From Oscillospiraceae bacterium (GTDB lineage Bacteria > Bacillota > Clostridia > Oscillospirales > Ruminococcaceae): a stretch of DNA of 46,225 bases. Shown one piece after another: positions 33,198 through 41,543 of this stretch. Position numbers and translations under genes: made by a program. The notes under the pieces were generated by a model. That model did not search any database. It had not been told where the DNA came from and worked only from the letters and a program-made list of their open reading frames with translations. Location of the stretch: contig JAFUNR010000040.1 in NCBI GenBank assembly GCA_017472965.1, positions 1 through 46,225 on the forward strand, given 5' to 3'. Numbering within the stretch: position 1 is the first letter of the stretch; every line of letters starts with the position of its first letter.

Positions 33198-36100
33198 TTA
33201 TCTTATCCGCACAGTCTTGATCTCGAATGCATGGAAATCCAGTGTCACGGTATCGTTTTCCACCGGAATCTCCTCTATTACATTTTCCAGCATATCGCAG
33301 ATATACGCTCTTTTGTTCTTCAGCAAAGCACTCTTTACCACCGCACGCACCGGTGCTTTCTTCGCTTCGTAAAAGCGCAGGATCAGATCGCCGCCTGCAT
33401 CCTCCGCAGGTTTCAGCGTATCCAGAAGGATGTTTTCTCTGTCGATGCAAAGCGCACTGAAGGTTTCCAGACTGCCCTCCGTCATTGCAGGCGGCACATT
33501 GAGCGCATACGCCGCCTTTACCGCCTGCGATCCCGCAAAGCATCCGTCCCAGCCGCTGAAGGCGTAGGTGAAGGTATTGATGCCGTTGTCGGCACGGAGC
33601 TGCGGCTGTATCGCTGCGCGAAGAAGCGTCAATGACAAAGTGGATCCGTTCATGCTGATGCCGTATTTGCAATCATTCATAAGCGCCACGCCGTGTGCGC
33701 CGTCATTCAGTGCACTGTAGCGATGGTTGCAGACCTCGAATCGGTCGGCATCGTGTTTTCGGGATTTATGTGTCGGCCGCTCGATATAACCGAACTGGAT
33801 TTCATTGATGGCGTTTTCCGCATGGACAGTGGAATCGAAATCCACCTTCAGCAGCCTGTGCAGTTCTCTCCAGTCGAATTCCGTTTCAAAACGCAGAACA
33901 TCGCTGCCGGCATTCAGACGGATATACTGTGTATAGGCAGAGCTGCTGATGGTGCCGGTCACCTTCAGAACACCTTCAAGACCCTCGGCGATCTTTGTCA
34001 CGGTGATGTTTTCCGCGCCGCCGCATTCAGTTTCAGCATAATGCGAATCGATATCCCATGCATCGCTGTCCCGGGGTACATCTTTATACAGCCGGAACCG
34101 GTTCAGCACCGTACCGACAAATTCCCGTCCGCTGTCTTTTCTTACATAACCGGTCACTTCGCCGCGTGAATTGATCTTCACCCGGATCTGCTCATTTTCC
34201 AGACAGAACGCACCGTTTTCCCCGCACCGGACCCTTACCGGATGATATTCCGCCGATTTTTCAGCGGGATACAGAGAAACCGCTCCGCAGGAGGGCAGCG
34301 TCACAAGCGCCCTGCAGCCCTCCGCCGTCTTTTGGACCGGCAGCAGCGTTCCCTCTGCCGTTCTGGCGCCGTTTTCAAAACGCGCCGGCAAAAGCACCTG
34401 CTCGGTTCGCTCAAAGCTCAGAGAGTTAAAAACAGTGACCGCCCCGCCGCCGGTACCGGCGGTCAGCACCTGACGGGCATCCCGGGCCGCCGCAGTGGCC
34501 TCTGTGATCACCGCTCCCACCGCTTGATGCGTTTCGTCGTTGACCCGTTCGATGGAAGAACCCGGCAGAATATCGTGGAACTGGTGCAAAAGAAGCTCTT
34601 TCCAAAGCCGCTGATTTGCCTGTGCATCAAACCGGTATCCGTTCTTTTGTGCCAGCGCACCCCAGAATTCCATTTCGCGCAAAGCAAACTCGGCCAGACG
34701 GTTGTTTTTCTTCACCAGCGCCTGCGTGGTAAAGGTTCCGCGGTGTGCGCAGAAATACAGCTCACCCACATAGGTGTTTTCCGGACCGCCCAGCTCGTCC
34801 AGATGGCGGAACATTGCCTTAGGCGACTCGAGCACTGTGGGAACGATGCCCTGAAGATTTTTCTCCCGGAGCGTATACTCCACATGATCGCGGGTCGCTC
34901 CGCCGCCGCCGTCGCCGTAGCCGAAGGGAAGCATAAAGGAATCCGTATCCGGCTGTGCCGTGGCATCCCAGATCTCATTGATGCGGTTCGGAAACGGTGT
35001 TTCATAGGTTACAAAATAGCTTGCCACCTGTGAGCCATCGATCCCCTGCCAGTTAAAATAACGGTACGGGAACGGATCCCAATCATTGTATGTCCACAAA
35101 ATTTTCTGCGTTGCAAAGTATTTTGCACCGCATTTTTTCATGATTTGCGGAAGCGCCGCCGTGTAACCGAAGGTATCCGGCAGCAGAACGATCTCGCTGT
35201 CCACGCCGAATTCCTCTTTGAAATAGCGTTTTCCGTAAAGGAACTGCCGGATCAGTGCTTCACCACCCGCCAGATTCAGATCCGGCTCTACCCAAAGCGC
35301 ACCTTCCGCAAGCCACTGTCCTTTGGCTGCCATTTCTTTGATCTGATCAAACAGATCCGGATAATACCTGCGGCACATTTCATAGGAAGCCGGCTGGGTC
35401 ATCAGATATTTATACTCCGGATACTGCTCCATCAGGCGAACCTGCGCCGCAAAGGTGCGGGCTGTTTTTCTGTGCGTTTCCTCCAGCGGCCAGAGCCACG
35501 CCAGATCCAGATGTGATTGACCGAACGCATAGCATTTCGGCATGATATCGCCGTTTTTGGCCTCGAAAACCGGGCGCAGCTCCTCCCGCGCCTTCCGATA
35601 ACTGGCACTGCGCAGCTCCTGCGGCTGCTCAAAATCTACCGTTTGGGTAAACTGCTTCAGCGCCTTGCCGATCTGCATGGCGCGAAGGGAGTTTTCCGGC
35701 AGATAACCATAAAGCCGGTCCAGCGTATCCACATCCATAAACAGCTGGTACGCATCCTCATGGAAAACACCGTATGTGGACCGGCCAAGTGTCACACGCG
35801 CACCTTCCGCCAGCGTATCCCGGATCGCAGCTTCATCCAGAACCGGACCGGTTTTTCCGGGAATAAAATGTCCGGCATAGGTCTCCATCAGCACTTCGAA
35901 GGTTTCGCCGCCGGCAGCGCAGGCCGTCAGAAGATTATCCTCGTAGTATTCCCATGGCTGCACCGGCGGCCAGTCCGCTTTTTTCCGATATGCGCCGTAT
36001 GTTTTTCCGTTTATGAACAGCGTGGATTCACCGTTCGGCACAAGATCCATCACGATGCGTTTGCCCGCCGCTTCTTCCGGCAGCACGATCGTGGCCTTGA

Positions 36101-36308
36101 ACCAGCAGTATTCCCAGGATTTTCCCCAGGTAAAGCCCTCGGAAACAGGCTCAAATTTCTGATGGATCACCTCGGTATGCCGTAAATGATCCATAGTGCG
36201 AAATGCTTCCCAGCTGATCTCGCCCAAGGGCTGATAAAAATCATCGGTCAGCGTGCGCTTCCAATGTTCCAGACGGCCGCGCCATTCCGGATGCAGTAAT
36301 GTACTCAA
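33198..36308 (-). CDS. Alpha-mannosidase, GH38 (first copy)
   Basis: A 1036-aa zinc-dependent retaining alpha-mannosidase without signal peptide. An N-terminal beta domain (about 1-250) precedes the catalytic barrel: zinc ligands H266 and D268 in GQSHLDLAWLWPLEET, nucleophile D378 in LLPDTFGYTAALPQI, and HQFHDILPGSS with a further zinc His. The C-terminal beta domains end in FEIKTVRIR. The start is TTG 36308, six to eight bases after AAGGGGGA. It is the last gene of the operon starting at 40072 and lies 58 bases after the epimerase gene. It is paralogous to, but clearly diverged from, the GH38 at 41544. Confidence 0.95.
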   Translation of the reverse strand: MSTLLHPEWRGRLEHWKRTLTDDFYQPLGEISWEAFRTMDHLRHTEVIHQKFEPVSEGFTWGKSWEYCWFKATIVLPEEAAGKRIVMDLVPNGESTLFINGKTYGAYRKKADWPPVQPWEYYEDNLLTACAAGGETFEVLMETYAGHFIPGKTGPVLDEAAIRDTLAEGARVTLGRSTYGVFHEDAYQLFMDVDTLDRLYGYLPENSLRAMQIGKALKQFTQTVDFEQPQELRSASYRKAREELRPVFEAKNGDIMPKCYAFGQSHLDLAWLWPLEETHRKTARTFAAQVRLMEQYPEYKYLMTQPASYEMCRRYYPDLFDQIKEMAAKGQWLAEGALWVEPDLNLAGGEALIRQFLYGKRYFKEEFGVDSEIVLLPDTFGYTAALPQIMKKCGAKYFATQKILWTYNDWDPFPYRYFNWQGIDGSQVASYFVTYETPFPNRINEIWDATAQPDTDSFMLPFGYGDGGGGATRDHVEYTLREKNLQGIVPTVLESPKAMFRHLDELGGPENTYVGELYFCAHRGTFTTQALVKKNNRLAEFALREMEFWGALAQKNGYRFDAQANQRLWKELLLHQFHDILPGSSIERVNDETHQAVGAVITEATAAARDARQVLTAGTGGGAVTVFNSLSFERTEQVLLPARFENGARTAEGTLLPVQKTAEGCRALVTLPSCGAVSLYPAEKSAEYHPVRVRCGENGAFCLENEQIRVKINSRGEVTGYVRKDSGREFVGTVLNRFRLYKDVPRDSDAWDIDSHYAETECGGAENITVTKIAEGLEGVLKVTGTISSSAYTQYIRLNAGSDVLRFETEFDWRELHRLLKVDFDSTVHAENAINEIQFGYIERPTHKSRKHDADRFEVCNHRYSALNDGAHGVALMNDCKYGISMNGSTLSLTLLRAAIQPQLRADNGINTFTYAFSGWDGCFAGSQAVKAAYALNVPPAMTEGSLETFSALCIDRENILLDTLKPAEDAGGDLILRFYEAKKAPVRAVVKSALLKNKRAYICDMLENVIEEIPVENDTVTLDFHAFEIKTVRIR

Positions 36309-36366
36309 AGCAAATCCCCCTTATGATAGAACCACCGGATCCCGACCCGTTAAAAATTCATGTACC

Positions 36367-37212
36367 TCACTGCACGCTCACAGTGACGTCAAAACGGAAT
36401 TCCCCGCCGGCGGCAAGGCTCCGGATACGGAATTTTTCGCAGAGCTCACCGCTTGCATTCCACGGATCGTCGATGCCGAACCACGGCTCGATGCACACAT
36501 AAGGCGCACCGGGCTTCGCCCAGATACCGAGGCAGGGCGCACCGCCGAAATCCACATGGACATTGCGGCCGTTTGCCCGCACAAGAGTCGCCCCGCGGGA
36601 GCGCAGACCGTCAAACAGCAATGCATCCTGTGCAAAGATATCCTGTGTGATGACGATTTCGCGGCTTGCATCAAACACCGGCCGACGGCTTTCGCCGAGC
36701 AGATGGTCATCATCCAGAATCAGCGAATCGGCGGTTTCCGGCTCGTCCATCACCACGCGGTCACCCATTTCGCACTGAAAGCCGGGGTGTGCGCCCAGCG
36801 AGAAATACATGGTCTTTTCTCCGGTATTCTTTACGCTGTGAGCCATGACAAAGCCGTTTTCCGTAAAAGAATAGCTCACCCGCAGCTCAAAGGCAAAGGG
36901 GTATACCGCACGGGTGGCGGCGGTATCCCGCAGCAGCAGCGTGATGCTGTCGGCGGTACGGCTTTCCACGCCGAATTCCGCTTTTCTGGCAAAGCCGTGC
37001 TGCTCCATTGCGTATGTGCAGCCTTCAAAGGTATAGGAATCGTTCTTCAGCCGGCCCACCACCGGAAACAGCAGCGGAGAGCAGCCATTCCAGATGGGGC
37101 CGCCCTGCCACAGATACTCATATGCACCGCTGCGCTTATCCACAAAACTGCGAAGCTCGGCACCGATGGCCGACGCACCAAGGCGAAAAGTATCGTTTTC
37201 GATGTAATACAT
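36367..37212 (-). CDS. Aldose 1-epimerase family protein (LacX-like)
   Basis: A 281-aa mutarotase-family protein that interconverts anomers of aldoses or sugar phosphates. Candidate catalytic residues: H72 in EQHGFAR, H142 in GAHPGF and E242 in CIEPWFG. LacX-like members sit in sugar operons. ATG 37212 follows AAGGAG; only 12 bases separate it from the kinase gene. It should feed the right anomer of released mannose (or of the trio's substrate) to the next step; that is inference. Confidence 0.9.
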   Translation of the reverse strand: MYYIENDTFRLGASAIGAELRSFVDKRSGAYEYLWQGGPIWNGCSPLLFPVVGRLKNDSYTFEGCTYAMEQHGFARKAEFGVESRTADSITLLLRDTAATRAVYPFAFELRVSYSFTENGFVMAHSVKNTGEKTMYFSLGAHPGFQCEMGDRVVMDEPETADSLILDDDHLLGESRRPVFDASREIVITQDIFAQDALLFDGLRSRGATLVRANGRNVHVDFGGAPCLGIWAKPGAPYVCIEPWFGIDDPWNASGELCEKFRIRSLAAGGEFRFDVTVSVQ

Positions 37213-37224
37213 ACCGTTTTCTCC

Positions 37225-38256
37225 TTATCCGATATAGGCATCCCATGCCGCCAGCACCTCTTCGCGGGCGGCAGTACCGGTGGTGCCGATTTTTTTTATA
37301 GTGACCGCCGAGCAAAGACAGGCGATCTGTGCGGCCTGCAGCGGGCTTGCCCCCGCCGCCAGCAGCGTGCCGTAACCGGCAAGAAATGTATCGCCCGCAC
37401 CGCAGAAATCGATGGGCGGCTCCACCTTGCAGGCAGGGCAGAGGGTGACACTGTCCGCATCCGCCACAAAGCAGCCGTGCTCGCCCAGTGTCATCAGCGC
37501 AGTGCGGCCGCATTTTGCGGCGATTTTTTCCGCCAGAAGCGAAAGCTGCTCCAGCCCGGACACAGAGCCGTCACCGAAGGCACGGGAGGCCTCCACCTCA
37601 TTGGGCTTGAGAGTGACATTGGTATAGTCGGCGGCACGGTCACGGCTGTCCACGATGACCGTCTTGCCCGCGCCGCCCAGCTCGGAGAGCCTTGTCCGCA
37701 CGGCGGGGGTGATGCAGCCGTATTTCATCTGGTCGCTGACACAGATCACATCCACCTGCGCAGCCATGGCTTCCAGTGCGGCGAGCACACGGGCCTCCGT
37801 CTGCGAACTTACCGGCTCACGGCTTTCAAAATCCAGACGGGGATCCTCGTATACCACATCGGAGATGCCGCGTCGCAGCGGCTTGATGTAGGTGTTGGTA
37901 ACACGGTCTGCATCGCGGATGATGCAGCTGCAGTCGATACCGGCAGCTTCCAGCGCCGAAAGCAGCAGCCCGCCGCGCCAATCCTCGCCCACAAGCCCGA
38001 CTACCAGCAGCTTTGCGGGCTTCAGCGCGGCAATATTATTGGCCGCGTTGCCTGCACCGCCGGGGGCAAAGCGCTCCTCCACCACAGGCAGCGGGTAATG
38101 CGGGGTCTCGCGGGAGAGTTCGCTGAGCTTCATATCCGCCAGCCAGTACAGATCCAGACACAGATCGCCGATCAGCCCCACACGGGCGTGATCCACCTTC
38201 TGCAGCAGCTCCGCCAGCCCGGTACGGATCAGCGGTTTATCCATTGTTTTATACAT
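37225..38256 (-). CDS. PfkB family sugar kinase (HldE kinase-domain-like)
   Basis: A 343-aa ribokinase-fold kinase. GDLCLDLYW (30-38), PGGAGN (65-70), KPNE (217-220) and the catalytic GAGDT (286-290, base D289) are present. These blocks resemble the kinase domain of HldE/RfaE (heptose-7-phosphate kinase) more than fructokinase or ribokinase, but there is no nucleotidyltransferase domain and no other heptose gene is near. The ATG at 38256 lies inside the end of the preceding gene (8-base overlap), so translation is coupled to the deoxyhypusine-synthase-like protein. Substrate unknown. Confidence 0.85.
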   Translation of the reverse strand: MYKTMDKPLIRTGLAELLQKVDHARVGLIGDLCLDLYWLADMKLSELSRETPHYPLPVVEERFAPGGAGNAANNIAALKPAKLLVVGLVGEDWRGGLLLSALEAAGIDCSCIIRDADRVTNTYIKPLRRGISDVVYEDPRLDFESREPVSSQTEARVLAALEAMAAQVDVICVSDQMKYGCITPAVRTRLSELGGAGKTVIVDSRDRAADYTNVTLKPNEVEASRAFGDGSVSGLEQLSLLAEKIAAKCGRTALMTLGEHGCFVADADSVTLCPACKVEPPIDFCGAGDTFLAGYGTLLAAGASPLQAAQIACLCSAVTIKKIGTTGTAAREEVLAAWDAYIG

Positions 38257-39238
38257 CCTGTCCGCTTTCCTTTCTTTGAGCCTTCATCAGCTTTTCGTAC
38301 AGATTGGGGATGGTCTGCTGGTGGTCGCCGCAGAAATGCCAGCCCTTGCCGCCGCAGCTGACGGGACGGTTGACAATGTTTTTGCGGGGTCGGTAGTAAT
38401 ACTGTGGATTCTCATAGCCGATGCTGCTGCGGTAATCGCCCAGATCGATCAAATCAAAATTGGCAGTGGTGATATCAAAGGTTGGGTATCCCAGATTGCG
38501 TGCGATGGAAATGGCCTTGAGAAACACCTCCGGCCCGATGACACCGGAACCGAAGTTCATGTAAACGCCTTTATCCATATGGGCGACAGAGTAGCAGATC
38601 TTGTGAAAATCCGTGCCGGTGGCCTTGCCGATGGCCTCGAAATCCACAATGGGATGCTGGTGGATGATATCGGTTCCCATAGCGATGTGGTAGGTGGCGG
38701 GGATATCCAGCACATAGGCATTCCACAGCACGCAGTCCTCGCGGTAGGGAAATTTATCGGGGTTCCGGTCGATGTAGCGGCCCAGCGCTTCACCGTAGCC
38801 AAGGCCGTCCTTTGCACCCTGCTGAATCGCCTCGTTCATCCAGCGGCCGGTCTGCTCCCACATACCGAAGGAGCCATCCTCGATGGCGGTGGGCACGTGC
38901 TCGGAGGTACCCCCCAGATACGCCAGTTCAAAATCGTGGATGCTGCAGGCGCCGTTGCCGGCGATGTGGGTGATATAACCCTGCTTCATCAGCTGGATCA
39001 GATAGGGCGACAGGCCGCATTTGATGACATGCGCCCCCATGGAGAAGATGATCTGCGAGCTGTTGGCTTTGGCCTTTTTGATGCGGGCCACCAGCTCGTC
39101 AAAATCCTCGCTGCCCCAGACCGGCACCTCGTATTCACCGGGCCGCTTGAGCGTTTCGATGCGCACCAGATTGATGCGGTCGTTGGCATCGTAGGTTTTT
39201 ACGCCGGAATAATCCAGCTGCATGCTTCTGCGATTCAT
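38249..39238 (-). CDS. Deoxyhypusine-synthase-like Rossmann protein of unknown function
   Basis: A 329-aa soluble protein I cannot assign to a characterised enzyme. IIFSMGAHVIKCGLSPYL, QLMKQGYITHIAGNG and GNGACSIHDFE (94-104) recall the dinucleotide-binding domain at the C-terminus of LOR/SDH-type (TIGR00300) proteins and deoxyhypusine synthase, where a GN-A-x-HD-x-E block is conserved. Further blocks are MGTDIIHQHP (187-196) and FGSGVIGPEVF (229-239). An NAD-dependent step is a guess from the fold. It sits between a HAD phosphatase (36 bases upstream) and a PfkB kinase (overlapping), so it probably works on a sugar or sugar phosphate rather than on a protein lysine. GGGGAAG site before ATG 39238. 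Confidence 0.6.
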   Translation of the reverse strand: MNRRSMQLDYSGVKTYDANDRINLVRIETLKRPGEYEVPVWGSEDFDELVARIKKAKANSSQIIFSMGAHVIKCGLSPYLIQLMKQGYITHIAGNGACSIHDFELAYLGGTSEHVPTAIEDGSFGMWEQTGRWMNEAIQQGAKDGLGYGEALGRYIDRNPDKFPYREDCVLWNAYVLDIPATYHIAMGTDIIHQHPIVDFEAIGKATGTDFHKICYSVAHMDKGVYMNFGSGVIGPEVFLKAISIARNLGYPTFDITTANFDLIDLGDYRSSIGYENPQYYYRPRKNIVNRPVSCGGKGWHFCGDHQQTIPNLYEKLMKAQRKESGQDV

Positions 39239-39274
39239 AGCTCTTCCCCTTTTATACAGTTGTTTTTTCTTCTT

Positions 39275-40072
39275 TTACAGCCCAAGGAACGCCAGCAGCG
39301 CATCCTTTTCCAGAAAATCCCCGGCGATGATATCTGCACCGGCCCTGATCAGACGCTCCCGCTTGACAGCATCCACACCGCCCGCCCGTTCATCGGTGGC
39401 AAGACCAACGGTGCGCGCTCCCGCTTCATACCCCAGACGGATCTCCACCTTGCCGTCGCCGATGACAGCCACCTCATCGCCGTGCAGTCCCTCCGCCTGC
39501 AGCAGACGGGCCATCACCTTTTCCTTGGAGCAGTTTTCCTCGCCCACCGGCGCACCGGCGATGAGGGTGAAGTACCCGTCCAGCCCCAGTGCGGCGGCCT
39601 CGGCGCAGACATCGGGATGATCGGTCCCGCTGGCCACATACAGCTTTACGCCGTGTTCGCACAGCGCCCGGAGGAACTCCTCGCTGCCTGCGATCAGATA
39701 TTCCGTGTTGGGCGCAGTCCCGGTGGTCAGACTCTCTACCCGCTTGCTGACATTTTCCATCAGACGGCGGTTGTATTCACCCTTGTACCACCACGGGTCG
39801 GTGGGGGCATCGGGGTTATTGCCCCGCTCCTGCACCGCTGCTGCCAACCACTTCATCTGGTGGATGGTCTGGATACCGGTAGAATCACTGATGTAATCCT
39901 CCACCTCTTTTTCCAATGCCGCATCCCACGGCCTGCCGCCGGAGATCATCTCCAGCATCAAAGGTTTCATCACAGCCTCCCAGCCGCAGCGCAGCGTGGA
40001 GATGGTTCCGTCAAAATCAAACAGCACGGCACGCACAGGGGTGCGGGCTGTATTCTTGTGCAGAATCTCCAT
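39275..40072 (-). CDS. HAD superfamily phosphatase
   Basis: A 265-aa HAD hydrolase: motif I DFDGT (D19, D21), motif II in VASGTDHP, motif III Lys in CSKEKVMARLL, motif IV GDGKVEI. The helical cap between motifs I and II is of the C1 type and Trp-rich (DPWWYKGEYNRRLME). The substrate is probably a sugar phosphate, by context. It is the first gene of the five-gene mannosidase operon, behind a good promoter whose -10 is covered by a candidate ROK operator. AGAGGA precedes ATG 40072. Confidence 0.88.
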   Translation of the reverse strand: MEILHKNTARTPVRAVLFDFDGTISTLRCGWEAVMKPLMLEMISGGRPWDAALEKEVEDYISDSTGIQTIHQMKWLAAAVQERGNNPDAPTDPWWYKGEYNRRLMENVSKRVESLTTGTAPNTEYLIAGSEEFLRALCEHGVKLYVASGTDHPDVCAEAAALGLDGYFTLIAGAPVGEENCSKEKVMARLLQAEGLHGDEVAVIGDGKVEIRLGYEAGARTVGLATDERAGGVDAVKRERLIRAGADIIAGDFLEKDALLAFLGL

Positions 40073-40099
40073 CGTTCTTCCTCTCGTTTTCCAAAAATA

Positions 40100-40122
40100 T
40101 TTTGTTAATTTATTTAATTATA
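40100..40122. promoter_or_regulatory. Candidate ROK operator at the five-gene operon promoter
   Basis: TTTTGTTAA (40100-40108), 5-base spacer, TTAATTATA (40114-40122). The GTTAA-N5-TTAA core matches the palindrome at 41488-41518. Its right half covers the -10 (40117-40122), so binding would block transcription. Confidence 0.6.
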
Positions 40123-40146
40123 TGCCCGCGCCGCAGGTTCTGTCAA
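40117..40146 (-). promoter_or_regulatory. Promoter of the HAD-DHS-like-PfkB-epimerase-GH38 operon
   Basis: Minus strand -35 TTGACA (40141-40146), 18-base spacer, -10 TATAAT (40117-40122). Confidence 0.8.
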
Positions 40147-40177
40147 TCTCTCTGCCATAAAAAATTCAGGCATACCT

Positions 40178-40205
40178 TTGAAAACACCGCGGAATGTGAT
40201 AATAT
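40178..40205 (+). promoter_or_regulatory. Promoter of the ROK regulator gene
   Basis: -35 TTGAAA (40178-40183), 16-base spacer, -10 TAATAT (40200-40205); 31 bases before the ATG. It is moderate in quality. Confidence 0.5.
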
Positions 40206-40236
40206 TATACCATCACGAAAAAGGAATGTGAAGCTT

Positions 40237-41382
40237 ATGACCCATGCCACCAATGCCGCAGTGATGCGCACCTCCAACCGCAAGCTGATACTGGACCTGA
40301 TCCGCCGGGGGCCGATCTCCCGCGCGGAGCTTGCCGAACGCACACAGCTGACCAGAGCATCCATCACGCAGATCGCCGATGAGCTGCTGGAGGCCGGCCT
40401 TGTGGAGCCCTGCTCCACCGACTGCAATCCGGATGCAGGCACAGCCCCCGGCCGCCGGCGCACCATGCTTGCACTGAAACACAATGCACGGTTCTTTTTC
40501 GGGGTACACATCAGCCGCCGGCGCTGCCGCGTGGGTGTGGTGGATCTGTACGGCGATGTGCTGACCGACGACGAGCTGCTGCTTGACGGTCATACCCCCG
40601 AAAGCACCGCCGATGCGGTTGCCGGGATCATCCGCAGCCAGATGGCACAGCTGCCCTACCCAAAGGAACAGTTTCTGGGCATCGGCATCAGCGCACCCGG
40701 CCCGGTGGATCACCGCGAGGGGATCATTCTCAACCCGCCCAACTTTGATGCGTGGCACAACACCCCCATCTGTGCCATGCTGTGCGAACGCACCGGTCTG
40801 CCCGCGCTGCTTGAAAAGGACACCAACGCCCGTGCGCTGGAGGAAAAATATTTCGGCGCAGCCATGAACATTTCCGGTTTTATGCTGGTACAGATCGATG
40901 AAGGTGTAGGCTCCGGCGTGATGATCCGCGATAGCCTGTACCGCGGCACACGGGGGCTTGGCACCGAGATCGGCCACACCACCATCCGCTATGACGGCCC
41001 GCCCTGCCGCTGCGGCGGCCGCGGATGTCTGGAAAACTATCTGCGCATTCCGGCACTGCTGGCCGGCAGCCGCTTTGCCGATTGGGCACAGCTGACCGGC
41101 TGCGCTAACGAGCCGGATGCAGCCCGGATCCTGGACTGTGCTGCCGAATATCTGGCCGCGGCGCTTGTCAACGCTTTCAACCTGTACGATCTGGAGCAGG
41201 TGTTTCTCTCCGGCGAGGTCGCAGCCTGTCCGCAGCCGCTGCTGGACCGGCTGACACCGCTGGTCAGCGCCCGCGTGCTGAGCCGCAGCAGCAGAACGCC
41301 GGTATCCGCCTGCAGCGGCCGGCTGCCGGTACGCACCGGAGCCATGGCAGTGCTTTATGATTTTTTCCAGCCGCGGGAATAA
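40237..41382 (+). CDS. ROK family transcriptional repressor (NagC/XylR-like)
   Basis: A 381-aa regulator: a winged HTH (about 14-55: RKLILDLIRRGPISRAELAERTQLTRASITQIADELLEAGLV) joined to a sugar-kinase-fold ROK domain. The zinc motif is C257-x-C259-x4-C264 in CRCGGRGCLE, with H247 in EIGHTTI; a sugar would bind near KDTNA (194-198) and EIGH. ROK repressors release DNA on binding a sugar or sugar phosphate. It sits between two mannosidase units, each carrying a matching palindrome at its promoter. ATG 40237 has AAGGA eleven bases upstream; a GTG three codons earlier is possible. Confidence 0.93.
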   Translation: MTHATNAAVMRTSNRKLILDLIRRGPISRAELAERTQLTRASITQIADELLEAGLVEPCSTDCNPDAGTAPGRRRTMLALKHNARFFFGVHISRRRCRVGVVDLYGDVLTDDELLLDGHTPESTADAVAGIIRSQMAQLPYPKEQFLGIGISAPGPVDHREGIILNPPNFDAWHNTPICAMLCERTGLPALLEKDTNARALEEKYFGAAMNISGFMLVQIDEGVGSGVMIRDSLYRGTRGLGTEIGHTTIRYDGPPCRCGGRGCLENYLRIPALLAGSRFADWAQLTGCANEPDAARILDCAAEYLAAALVNAFNLYDLEQVFLSGEVAACPQPLLDRLTPLVSARVLSRSSRTPVSACSGRLPVRTGAMAVLYDFFQPRE

Positions 41383-41458
41383 AGCCCCGCCAGTACGTTT
41401 TCGGCACTATTGCTAAAATTTTCTTCTGTTTTTTTACGCAGCAGAGCCTGACCCGCCG

Positions 41459-41487
41459 TTGACAGCGTACAGAAATTTGGTTAAAAT
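41459..41487 (+). promoter_or_regulatory. Promoter of the second GH38 gene
   Basis: -35 TTGACA (41459-41464), 17-base spacer, -10 TAAAAT (41482-41487), directly followed by the palindrome at 41488. Confidence 0.75.
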
Positions 41488-41518
41488 TTGTTTTAGTTAA
41501 ATCAATTAACAAAAACAA
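41488..41518. promoter_or_regulatory. ROK-type operator (31-bp palindrome) before the second GH38 gene
   Basis: Arms TTGTTTTAGTTAA (41488-41500) and TTAACAAAAACAA (41506-41518), 12 of 13 positions complementary, spacer of 5. A/T-rich long palindromes of this kind are bound by XylR-like ROK repressors. Its place just past the -10 is that of a repressor roadblock. Confidence 0.75.
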
Positions 41519-41543
41519 TTTTTCCGTGATCAGGAGGTACGCC

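Noticed and set aside
37225-40072. Complete ADP-/GDP-heptose pathway.
   Set aside because: A kinase and phosphatase are present, but no GmhA isomerase, nucleotidyltransferase or epimerase of that pathway is visible; only the kinase similarity points that way.
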